57,512 nt of DNA from NCBI GenBank assembly GCA_946405515.1, contig CAMJHM010000008.1, positions 1-57,512 on the forward strand. Reading direction: 5' to 3'. The DNA comes from an uncultured Fibrobacter sp. Its GTDB lineage: Bacteria; Fibrobacterota; Fibrobacteria; Fibrobacterales; Fibrobacteraceae. The number at the start of each line of letters is the position of its first letter. Positions within the stretch are counted from its first letter, which is position 1. Positions 34,388 through 42,134 of the stretch are shown piece by piece. Under the pieces are notes generated by a model that was not told the origin of the DNA, did no database searches, and saw only the letters and a list, made by a program, of their open reading frames with translations. The position numbers and the translations under genes were made by a program.

Positions 34388-35032
34388 ATGATGCGTGCTT
34401 TGATTTGTAATATCAGTTTACTTACGTTGCTGTTGTTGGGATGTAGTTCTACTGTTCCCGTTGAGGAGCATGGATGGACTCGTTACTCCATAAAAAGGTT
34501 CCAGATTTTGAAAGAAACGATCGTATGTGATAGTTCCGACTGCAATGAGAAAATGGAAACAATCCGTGATGCTGCATTTGTTCCTAGAGAGTATTGGTCA
34601 AAAAAATCATTGGAATGGAATACTCAATGGGCCCTTGAAAAAGGGTTGTTTGCAAAACCTGCAATATTCGAACGAGATGGGAAATTTGTCTTTATTACAT
34701 TCTGCGATGACAAATATTTTGTTCAATTTGATTTTGATTCAAAAGGCCAGTCAAAAATAAAGGACCCTTTGCTATACACTATAGACAGAAAATCGGCATC
34801 AGGCTTGATTGACCATGAATATCGCACGGCAGAATTTTTCAGTTACGAACTAAACGATACCTTGATAACGATAAGCGCATTGAACGGGAAAATTCAATAT
34901 CGTTTTGTTATTGATGAAAAAACAAATGCTCATCCTGAACTAGGCAAAAAACTAAACTTTGCTACGCCATTTGATGTATTTCCAGAAAAATATTGTAAAG
35001 AGGAATTTTTGCCGCCTGATTCGCGGTTTTAA
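34388..35032 (+). CDS. Predicted lipoprotein, putative orphan immunity protein (cassette 3)
   Basis: This 214-residue protein has a lipobox LLGC around residues 16-19 (MMRALICNISLLTLLLLGCSS). The rest is a soluble domain with no recognised family, and its coding is AT-rich unlike the flanking hemicellulase genes. It follows the third junction sequence. As in cassette 1, no toxin-like gene sits between junction and lipoprotein, so it may be an orphan immunity gene. This rests on analogy of layout with cassette 2. Confidence 0.5.
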   Translation: MMRALICNISLLTLLLLGCSSTVPVEEHGWTRYSIKRFQILKETIVCDSSDCNEKMETIRDAAFVPREYWSKKSLEWNTQWALEKGLFAKPAIFERDGKFVFITFCDDKYFVQFDFDSKGQSKIKDPLLYTIDRKSASGLIDHEYRTAEFFSYELNDTLITISALNGKIQYRFVIDEKTNAHPELGKKLNFATPFDVFPEKYCKEEFLPPDSRF

Positions 35033-35172
35033 ACTTTTGTAAAAAAAACTATTCTATGAAATTTCCCGTTGCTTGGTTATATTTAGGTGTAACCGAGTAA
35101 TGGGTGTTTTTTTCGGAATAATGGCGAAATTGCCGAATATTCTTCGAAAAGTCGTTTTGGGGGTGGCTTTTA

Positions 35173-35238
35173 TTGACTATTTGTCCATAAAATATGCGTT
35201 TTCTGGCGCGTTTTTGGCAATTTTGGGGGTAATTTATG
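35173..35238 (+). promoter_or_regulatory. Dyad motif plus -10 element before CE6
   Basis: TTGACT-ATT-TGTCCA lies at 35173-35187, and the -10-like TAATTTATG starts at 35230, 42 bases later. This -10 overlaps the ATG at 35236, which supports the downstream ATG at 35260 as the real start of the esterase. Confidence 0.55.
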
Positions 35239-35259
35239 AAAAAACTTGTGAGGTGTGTT

Positions 35260-36942
35260 ATGGATCCAAAAAAGATGTCTGAGTTCTTGCCTATCTTATT
35301 CTGGCTTCTTGGTGGCATCCTTTTGTGCCCGATGCTCACCAATGCGGCTCCGAACCCGAACTTCCATATTTACATTGCTTACGGCCAGTCCAATATGGCG
35401 GGTAACGGCGATATCGTGCCTGCAGAAGACCAGGCGACCGATCCCAAGAATTTCCTGATGATTGCCTCCCATAATGCCAATGCCAACCAGCGTAGCGGTA
35501 AGACGACTCAGTCTATCAAGACTGGCGAATGGTATCCGGCGATTCCCCCGATGTTCCACCCTACTGAGAATCTCTCCCCGGCGGACTACTTCGGCCGCGC
35601 TATGGTCGATTCGTTGCCGGGTGTCACTGTGGGTATTATCCCTGTGGCAATCGGTGCTGTAGCTATCAAGGCTTTTGACAAGGACCAGTACAAGGCCTAC
35701 TTCAGCTCTGCCGAAAGCTACATCCAGAACTGGGCGAGGGACTACGATTCCAACCCCTACCAGAGAATCGTGGACTTGGGCAAGAAGGCCAAGGAAGTGG
35801 GCGTCATCAAGGGCTTTATCTTCCACCAGGGCGAAACCGACGGATCTGGCACGGAATGGCAGAATGCCGTGTACAAGACCTACAAGGACATCGTGGACGC
35901 TCTTGGACTGGACGAGAACGAGGTGGCTTTCGTGGCAGGCGAATTGCTCCAAGAAGGCAACAACTGCTGCGGCAGCAAGAATGGCGGTATTGCCCAGCTT
36001 AAAAACAAGTTCAAGAAGTTTGGCTTGGCATCTTCCAAGGGGTTGCAGGGCAATGGCAGAGATCCCTACCACTTTGGCCGTGCGGGCGTGATTGAACTTG
36101 GCAAACGCTACTGTTCCGAAATGCTCAAGCTGATTAACAAGGATCTTGACCCTAATGCTCCGGCGGTGAACTTGACGGACCCGACCCAGTCTACGGTTCC
36201 TGATGCACCTCCTGAGGAATACGGCCCTTATGGCGACGCTCCCATAAGCATTCCCGGCACTGTCGAAGCCGAGAACTACAACAAGGGCGGTGCCGGCAAG
36301 GCCTACATGGACTTGAGCGAGGGTAACGAAGGCGGCAAGTTCCGCAAGGACGACGTGGATATCTACCAGCCGAATATGGGCATTGCCGTGGGCCACAACC
36401 AAAAGACGGAATGGCTTAAGTATACGGTAAATGTTGCTGCCGATGGTGAATACGATATTTCTGCACTCGTGTCTGGCGAAAACGGCACGGGCAGCTTCGT
36501 GCTCTACATGGACGATGTGCAGATCGGTACCGAAATCGCAAACGAAGGAAAGGGCTTCGACACCTTCACGACGGTGAGCGGCGGCAAGGCCACCTTGAAA
36601 AAAGGTGAACACGAACTGAAGATCGAAATCACGAACGACTGGATCGACATCGACTACGTCGAGTTCAAGACTGCCTCCAGCTCGAGTAGCGCCGACGATC
36701 CTACGACGTTTATCGCCAGGCCCGCATTTGCGCTTGCGACCGAAACTGAGTCCAGCTTTGCAATCGTTGACATGCAGGGCCGTAAGCTGGGTGTAATCAA
36801 GGCTGCTAGTATGGCTGAGGCCGTTGAAAAAACTAAGGAGAAAATGACGCAGAACAAAACTTCTGGAGGGATATACTTTGTTGTCTCCAATACAAAGAAC
36901 TCTCGCCGGTTAATGCAAAAGGTGGTTGTCTATGAAAGGTAG
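35260..36942 (+). CDS. CE6-like acetylxylan esterase with CBM6 and T9SS-like tail
   Basis: This 560-residue protein starts at the ATG at 35260, with GAGGTG 4 bases upstream; an ATG at 35236 is the alternative but coincides with the predicted -10. A signal peptide (MSEFLPILFWLLGGILLCPM ... NAA) precedes the SASA/CE6 esterase domain, with Ser44 in GQSNM and Asp268/His271 in DPYH. CE6 enzymes remove acetyl groups from xylan. A CBM6 follows (about 330-470, PGTVEAENYNKGG ... WIDIDYVEF). A C-terminal sorting domain runs ~490-560 (FAIVDMQGRKLGV ... GGIYFVVS). It is the first enzyme gene after the island. Confidence 0.85.
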   Translation: MDPKKMSEFLPILFWLLGGILLCPMLTNAAPNPNFHIYIAYGQSNMAGNGDIVPAEDQATDPKNFLMIASHNANANQRSGKTTQSIKTGEWYPAIPPMFHPTENLSPADYFGRAMVDSLPGVTVGIIPVAIGAVAIKAFDKDQYKAYFSSAESYIQNWARDYDSNPYQRIVDLGKKAKEVGVIKGFIFHQGETDGSGTEWQNAVYKTYKDIVDALGLDENEVAFVAGELLQEGNNCCGSKNGGIAQLKNKFKKFGLASSKGLQGNGRDPYHFGRAGVIELGKRYCSEMLKLINKDLDPNAPAVNLTDPTQSTVPDAPPEEYGPYGDAPISIPGTVEAENYNKGGAGKAYMDLSEGNEGGKFRKDDVDIYQPNMGIAVGHNQKTEWLKYTVNVAADGEYDISALVSGENGTGSFVLYMDDVQIGTEIANEGKGFDTFTTVSGGKATLKKGEHELKIEITNDWIDIDYVEFKTASSSSSADDPTTFIARPAFALATETESSFAIVDMQGRKLGVIKAASMAEAVEKTKEKMTQNKTSGGIYFVVSNTKNSRRLMQKVVVYER

Positions 36943-37015
36943 TGAAGCCGCTGTTGTCAAGCAAATCCTGCTCTTCTCTTTGATGGTTGTTGTGCTCGGT
37001 TTGCTCTATAGATAA
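36932..37015 (+). CDS. 27-residue predicted membrane peptide
   Basis: This short frame begins at an ATG at 36932, 11 bases inside the end of the CE6 gene, with AGGTGG about 6 bases upstream. It encodes a polar start (MKGSEAAVVKQ) and a hydrophobic helix (ILLFSLMVVVLGLLYR), enough to cross a membrane once. It ends 17 bases before a strong terminator. The overlap, ribosome-binding site and position suggest a real small protein co-translated with the esterase, but length alone makes this tentative. Confidence 0.4.
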   Translation: MKGSEAAVVKQILLFSLMVVVLGLLYR

Positions 37016-37032
37016 TTTTTTGTTCCTTCTTG

Positions 37033-37070
37033 AACTCGGCGTGGATAAAAAATCAACGCCGAGTTTTTTT
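37033..37070 (+). terminator. Rho-independent terminator after CE6
   Basis: AACTCGGCGT (37033-37042) pairs with ACGCCGAGTT (37056-37065), followed by T. The loop contains the weaker copy of the dyad motif assigned to GH27. Confidence 0.85.
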
Positions 37071-37107
37071 GTGCGCGTCTTTTGGTGTAAAAAGGGTTTA
37101 ATTTAAG
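37042..37107 (+). promoter_or_regulatory. Weak dyad motif plus -10 element before GH27
   Basis: TGGATA-AAA-AATCAA lies at 37042-37056, and the -10-like TAATTTAAG starts at 37099, 42 bases later. The right half is poorer than in the other sites and the motif lies in a terminator loop, so it is the least certain member. Confidence 0.4.
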
Positions 37108-37131
37108 AACAGCACTAAAGGAGTGTATAGT

Positions 37132-39084
37132 ATGTTTGGTTTGAAGAAAATGCCCCTTGGCATGTTTTGGGTGTGTGCCATGGCGGGTCTAGCCGTGCAG
37201 GCATTCGCACATCCCGATAGTCTGGTGCTTACGCCCCCGTTGGGTTGGAACAGCTGGAACGTGTTCCACGAAAACATCAATGAAAAACAGATTCAGGAAA
37301 TTGCCGATGCGATGGTCGAATCCGGCTTGAAGGATGCCGGCTATATTTATCTGAACCTTGACGATAATTGGATGGATACCAAGCGCGATGCGCAAGGAAA
37401 CCTCCAGAACAATCCGAAAACGTTCCCGAGCGGCATGAAGGCCATTGCTGATTACGTGCACGCGAAGGGACTCAAGTTCGGCCTTTACGGTGACCGCGGT
37501 AAACGAACCTGCCACCATTACAACAGCAACTGGCAAAGTGAAAGCGGCTCCAATGGTCACGAAGAACAGGATGCCAAGAAGCTCGCTGAATGGGGTGTTG
37601 ACTACTGGAAGTACGACAACTGCGATTCCGACCCGAGTACCCAGGAAAAAGATTATACCGCTATGTCCAAGGCGCTCCGCAATTCCGGGCGCGATATCGT
37701 GTTCAGTATTTGCATGTGGGAATACAAGGATTGGATGCCCAAAATCGCAAACCTCTGGCGCACCACCTTCGATATTGGTCCCGAATGGATTTCCTCTTCC
37801 TGGTACCGCGGCGTTTACGAAATTATCGATGCCAATAACAAGTACTGGCAAATTGCAAAGCCCGGCCACTGGAACGACCCGGACATGCTCGAGGTAGGCA
37901 ACAGGGGCCTCTCTTACGAAGAACAACGCTCCCAGATGACGATGTGGTCTATCATGGCCGCTCCCATTATGATCAGTTCCGACGTGCGCAACATGAGCAA
38001 TGAGACCAAGGAGCTCTACCTGAACAAGGACATGATTGGCATTAACCAGGATTCCCTGGGCGTTCAGGGCCATCGCATTTCTGACAAGGACGGCAAGCAG
38101 GTATGGACAAAGCCATTGAAGAATGGCGATATTGCCGTGGCGCTCCTCAACAACAATGGCTCTACCCAGACCGTTGAATGCGATTTTAAGGACATTGGCG
38201 TAGAAGGCGAAGTGGAAGTTCGCGATGCTTGGAAAAAGAAGGACTTGGGCCCAGTTTCCTACGTTTCTATCGAACTCCCGGCTCACGGTTCTGCACTGCT
38301 CCGCTTGATTGTCCAGCCGGTTCCGCGCAAACCGTTCAAGGGCGAAGCTCTCGCCATTCCGGGCAAGATCGAAATGGAAGACTTCGATATTAACGGCGTG
38401 GGCCAGGGTAACACCACCTACAGCGAAACCGATGCTGAAGACCACGGCGCCACAAGCAATGGCGGCAAGAGTTATCGCGAAGGGACGGGTGTTGATATCT
38501 ACAAGAAAGCGGACGGCTATATCGTGGGTTTCAACCAGGCTGGCGAATGGCTCGAATACACAGTGAAGGTTGCCGCAACGGGAACTTACACCATGAATGC
38601 GTCCGTGGCTTCGGCCAACAATACCTCTAGCTTCAAGCTTTCCATGGACGGCAAGGACATTACTGAAGAAATTGCCGTTCCGCAGGCGACCTCCGGTGAA
38701 GACAACTACGACGAATACAATACGGTTGAGGCCAAGGTGGACCTGACCGAAGGCGAACATATCCTGCGCTTTACGGTAACCGGCGACTGGATGGACATCG
38801 ACTACGTCAACTTCAGTGATGAGGAAAAGAGCGAAGAGACTCCGACGCCTGAGCCCGGAACAGAGGAGGAACTCCGTCTGGGCAAGGTGAACCTTGTGCG
38901 CGGTTCTGCCGAATCGCTCAAGGTGTTCAGTATGACGGGCAAGTTTCTGGGCCGTTTGGAAATGCAGGATGTTCGCTCGGCGCGCGGGATGTCCGAAGGT
39001 TTGCGCCGTGCAGGCTATGCCCAGGGTGTGTACTTCGTGCGTGGCAGCGGAGTTACCCAGCGAGTACGTGTAGACGGTAAATAG
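37132..39084 (+). CDS. GH27 alpha-galactosidase with CBM6 and T9SS-like tail
   Basis: This 650-residue protein starts at the ATG at 37132, 8 bases after AAAGGAG. A signal peptide (ending QAFAH) precedes the GH27 barrel: TPPLGWNSWN at the start, nucleophile Asp162 (WKYDNC) and acid/base Asp251 (WNDPDML). A beta-sandwich (about 300-395) follows, then a CBM6 (about 405-565, PGKIEMEDFD ... GEWLEYTVKV) and a sorting domain (LKVFSMTGKFLGRLEM ... GVYFVRG). It would remove alpha-galactosyl side groups from hemicellulose outside the cell. Confidence 0.88.
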   Translation: MFGLKKMPLGMFWVCAMAGLAVQAFAHPDSLVLTPPLGWNSWNVFHENINEKQIQEIADAMVESGLKDAGYIYLNLDDNWMDTKRDAQGNLQNNPKTFPSGMKAIADYVHAKGLKFGLYGDRGKRTCHHYNSNWQSESGSNGHEEQDAKKLAEWGVDYWKYDNCDSDPSTQEKDYTAMSKALRNSGRDIVFSICMWEYKDWMPKIANLWRTTFDIGPEWISSSWYRGVYEIIDANNKYWQIAKPGHWNDPDMLEVGNRGLSYEEQRSQMTMWSIMAAPIMISSDVRNMSNETKELYLNKDMIGINQDSLGVQGHRISDKDGKQVWTKPLKNGDIAVALLNNNGSTQTVECDFKDIGVEGEVEVRDAWKKKDLGPVSYVSIELPAHGSALLRLIVQPVPRKPFKGEALAIPGKIEMEDFDINGVGQGNTTYSETDAEDHGATSNGGKSYREGTGVDIYKKADGYIVGFNQAGEWLEYTVKVAATGTYTMNASVASANNTSSFKLSMDGKDITEEIAVPQATSGEDNYDEYNTVEAKVDLTEGEHILRFTVTGDWMDIDYVNFSDEEKSEETPTPEPGTEEELRLGKVNLVRGSAESLKVFSMTGKFLGRLEMQDVRSARGMSEGLRRAGYAQGVYFVRGSGVTQRVRVDGK

Positions 39085-39347
39085 GAGTTAGGATCTAGGG
39101 GCTGGGATCTAGAGGCTGTGAGGTCGGGGCTAAAGCCCCTTTGAGGTCGTCGGGTTTGTCATTCGCAGGCGCATGACTCGTCGGCTCAGCCATGCCGAAA
39201 CGCAAGCGTTTTGGCGAGGCATTCGCCTTAGTTGTCATTGCGAAGGGCGTTTGGCCCTGAAGCAATCTCTGCCATGCCTCATGGCTCACTGCTCATCGAT
39301 CGAGCCTCGAACCTCGAGCCCCGAGCCTCTAACCTGAAGGATGGTGA
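39085..39347. repeat. Intergenic palindrome-rich element C
   Basis: This 263-base gap holds no gene. It opens with CTAG-rich words (TTAGGATCTAGGGGCTGG) like elements A and B. It then has hairpins GGGGCT-AA-AGCCCC (39126-39139), AAACGC-AA-GCGTTT (39198-39211, flanked by GGCTCAGCCATG and GGCATTCGCCTTA) and AGGGC-GTTTG-GCCCT (39244-39258). It ends in CCTCGA-type repeats. No dyad motif or -10 is seen, so GH127 may be read from the GH27 promoter. Confidence 0.55.
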
Positions 39348-42047
39348 ATGATGTTTGGTGATTTCCTTGGGCGTAGCGCCTGCGCTGCCCTCGTTGCTCT
39401 TGGCGTGTCTTTCACGCAGGGCTTTTCGCAGGATTTGCTTTATTCCGACATGTTCGCGCTAGGCGACGTGCAACTGCTTGGCGGCCCTTTGAAGGAGCGT
39501 CAGGACTTGAACGTAGAAACGCTACTCAGCTACGATACGGACAAATTGATCGCTCCGTTCTACGAAGAAGCGGGCATGAAGCCGAAAGCAACCAAGTTTT
39601 CGAACTGGGCGGGTCTTGATGGCCATGTGCTGGGCCATTACCTGAGCGCCTTGGCGATGCACTATGCGGCCAGTGGCGACGAACTGGTGAAAGAACGCCT
39701 GGAATACGTGCTGAGCGAGCTCAAGACCATCCAGGACCAGAATTCCAAGGAAGCGAATTTCAAGGGCTATATCAGCGGCGTGCCGAACGGCAAAGCGATG
39801 TGGCTCAAGTTCAAGAACGGTGATGCGGGTGCCCAGAATGGTTATTGGGTGCCGTGGTACAATATCCACAAACTCTATGCGGGCTTGCGCGATGCCTACA
39901 TCTATGCGGGTTACGAACAGGCAAAGGACATGTTCCTCGCGTTGTGCGACTGGGGACTCACGATTACGGGAGGACTAAACGATTCCAAGATGGAATCGAT
40001 GCTCGGCACGGAACACGGTGGCATGGCCGAAGTCTATGCCGATGCCTATGCGCTGACCAAGGAAAAGAAGTATTTGGACGAGGCCAAACGTTGGGCTCAC
40101 AAGTGGCTTTTGAATGCGATGGCGGCCGGGAATGACAACCTCACGAACGTACACGCGAATACGCAGGTCCCGAAGGTCGTGGGCTTTGCGCGCATTGCCG
40201 AACTCACGAACGACGAAACCTATGTGAAGGGCTCCGAATACTTCTGGGACCGAGTCGTGAACAATCGCAGCATCGCAATTGGCGGCAACAGCATTTCGGA
40301 ACATTTTCCGTCTTTCGACAACCACAAAAAATATGTCGAGGAACGCGAAGGGCCTGAATCGTGCAATACATACAACATGCTCAAGCTGACGGAACGCCTG
40401 TTCAATATGGATCACGATGCCAAGCAGGCGGACTTCTACGAACGCGCCTTGTTCAACCATATCCTCTCGACAATCCACCCGGAGCACGGCGGCTATGTGT
40501 ACTTCACTCCTGCAAGGCCGCGCCATTACCGCGTCTATTCCAAGGTGAATGCGGCTATGTGGTGCTGCGTGGGTTCGGGCATGGAAAACCCCGCGAAATA
40601 CTCGCAGTTTATCTACACGAAGGACGGTGACAATCTCTACGTGAACTTGTTTGCGGCTTCCCTGCTGAACTGGAAAGACAAAAAGGTTACGATTAAGCAG
40701 GAAACGGCCTTCCCGAAGGGCGAAAGTGCGAAGTTTACCGTTACGGGTAGCGGCAGTTTCGACATGAAAATCCGCCATCCGTACTGGGTGAAGGAAGATG
40801 CCTTCAAGGTCATCGTGAATGGCGATACTGTCGTGAAAAAATCGGAGCCGTCGAGCTATGTTTCTGCCGGTAAGTCCTGGAAGTCGTGCGACGTAATCGA
40901 GGTGCTGTTCCCGATGTACACGCATGTGGAAGACCTCCCGAACGTTTCTGACTACGTGGCGCTTTTGCATGGCCCGATTGTGCTTTCGGCAAAAACGGGG
41001 ACGGATGGCTTGACAGGCCTCGTTGCCGATGACGGGCGCTGGAGCCATATTGCTTCGGGTGCGTTGCAGTCCCTGGATCAAGCTCCGATGCTTGCGAGTG
41101 AAAAGAAGGATATTCCCTCGAAGGTGGAACCCGTGAAGGGCGAACCGATGCACTTCAAGGCCCCGTATTTGTTTGCGAACAAGAAGGATGCGAACTTGTT
41201 GCTGGAACCGTTTTACGAAGTGCATGATGCGCGCTACATGATGTATTGGATGGTGCTGACCGACCCCTCTATCCTTGAACGCTTGCAGAAAGAACAGGAA
41301 GAAGCGCTTGAACTGGATAACAAGACTGTAGATAAAGTAGCGCCCGGCGAGCAACAGCCCGAAGCGGATCACCAGATGAAGTGCGAAAATTCGAACTCGG
41401 GAACGCATCAGGGTGAATTCTACCGCGATGCAGGCGAGTGTTCCGGCGGAAGTGGCGGTTCTATCAGCTACCTGCTCGAAACCAACAGTGAAGATTCCTT
41501 GACACTCATGGTGCGTTACTGGGGGAACGAAAGTTGCACCCGCACCTTCGACATCATGATTGACAACGAAAAACTCGTGACCGAGAACATTGCGGGCAAG
41601 TGGAAAAAGGACGAGTTCGTGAACGTGAAGTACCCGATTCCAGACAGCATGGTGAAAGGCAAGAAGGAATTCCGGTTGACGTTCAAGGCGGAATCGGGCA
41701 TGGTGGGCGGAATCTTTGGCGTACGATTGCTGCGCAACAAGCCGAAGCCCGAAGTGAAAGATACTGTAGAGACTACGGCTATTGCGATGACTCCCGTGCG
41801 TCCCGACTTGCGTGCGCGCATTTACGGGGGAGAGTTGCAACTTGAGGCGGGTACACCTCTTTCGTTGGGCTATACCGTGAGAATTTTCTCGATGAACGGC
41901 CGCTTGGTGAAATCGCAGGCGCTCCCGGCGGGGCAAGCCTCTTTTAGAATTAACATTGCCGACATGAAAAACGGAACGTATGTTTTGAGAATCCAGCGCG
42001 ACGGTTACAGTTACGCTACGACGCTGTTCCGAAAATCGGGACATTGA
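39348..42047 (+). CDS. GH127-family beta-L-arabinofuranosidase-like enzyme, T9SS-like tail
   Basis: This 899-residue protein has a signal peptide (ending GFSQ). The (alpha/alpha)6 region matches GH127 (DUF1680): FSNWAGLDGHVLGHYLSALA, VPWYNIHKLYAGLRDAY, EHGGMAEVYADAY, a REGPESCNTYNMLKL block and the Cys pair 406-407 (WCCVGSGMENP) that includes the expected nucleophile cysteine and zinc ligands. A DUF4986-like domain follows (HQMKCENSNSGTHQGEFYRD). The tail (VRIFSMNGRLVKSQ ... GTYVLRIQRDGY) is a textbook T9SS type A-like sorting domain. There is no CBM6. AAGGATGG precedes the start; ATGs at 39348 and 39351 are equally possible. Confidence 0.85.
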   Translation: MMFGDFLGRSACAALVALGVSFTQGFSQDLLYSDMFALGDVQLLGGPLKERQDLNVETLLSYDTDKLIAPFYEEAGMKPKATKFSNWAGLDGHVLGHYLSALAMHYAASGDELVKERLEYVLSELKTIQDQNSKEANFKGYISGVPNGKAMWLKFKNGDAGAQNGYWVPWYNIHKLYAGLRDAYIYAGYEQAKDMFLALCDWGLTITGGLNDSKMESMLGTEHGGMAEVYADAYALTKEKKYLDEAKRWAHKWLLNAMAAGNDNLTNVHANTQVPKVVGFARIAELTNDETYVKGSEYFWDRVVNNRSIAIGGNSISEHFPSFDNHKKYVEEREGPESCNTYNMLKLTERLFNMDHDAKQADFYERALFNHILSTIHPEHGGYVYFTPARPRHYRVYSKVNAAMWCCVGSGMENPAKYSQFIYTKDGDNLYVNLFAASLLNWKDKKVTIKQETAFPKGESAKFTVTGSGSFDMKIRHPYWVKEDAFKVIVNGDTVVKKSEPSSYVSAGKSWKSCDVIEVLFPMYTHVEDLPNVSDYVALLHGPIVLSAKTGTDGLTGLVADDGRWSHIASGALQSLDQAPMLASEKKDIPSKVEPVKGEPMHFKAPYLFANKKDANLLLEPFYEVHDARYMMYWMVLTDPSILERLQKEQEEALELDNKTVDKVAPGEQQPEADHQMKCENSNSGTHQGEFYRDAGECSGGSGGSISYLLETNSEDSLTLMVRYWGNESCTRTFDIMIDNEKLVTENIAGKWKKDEFVNVKYPIPDSMVKGKKEFRLTFKAESGMVGGIFGVRLLRNKPKPEVKDTVETTAIAMTPVRPDLRARIYGGELQLEAGTPLSLGYTVRIFSMNGRLVKSQALPAGQASFRINIADMKNGTYVLRIQRDGYSYATTLFRKSGH

Positions 42048-42111
42048 TATCTTGTCCATAGGAACTTCTTTTTGGGGGTTCCTTTTTTGTTTTGGGAGAA
42101 GTATCTTTTTT
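42044..42111 (+). promoter_or_regulatory. Dyad motif plus -10 element before GH5
   Basis: TTGATA-TCT-TGTCCA lies at 42044-42058, overlapping the GH127 stop. The -10-like TATCTTTTTT starts at 42102, 43 bases later. A terminator for the upstream gene (42060-42088) lies between the two. Confidence 0.65.
42060..42088 (+). terminator. Rho-independent terminator of GH127
   Basis: AGGAAC (42060-42065) pairs with GTTCCT (42078-42083), followed by a T run. It lies upstream of the predicted GH5 -10, so it ends the GH127 message rather than attenuating GH5. Confidence 0.6.
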
Positions 42112-42134
42112 ACTGGCAATATGAGGATGTTTGT

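Noticed and set aside
35236..35259. ATG at 35236 as the CE6 start
   Set aside because: It has GGGGGT upstream, but it overlaps the predicted -10, and the ATG at 35260 has GAGGTG and gives a cleaner signal peptide. It remains an alternative.
35073..35282. 69-codon frame between the island and CE6
   Set aside because: No ribosome-binding site, no recognisable protein, and it spans the CE6 promoter motif and overlaps the CE6 start; most likely non-coding leader and promoter sequence.
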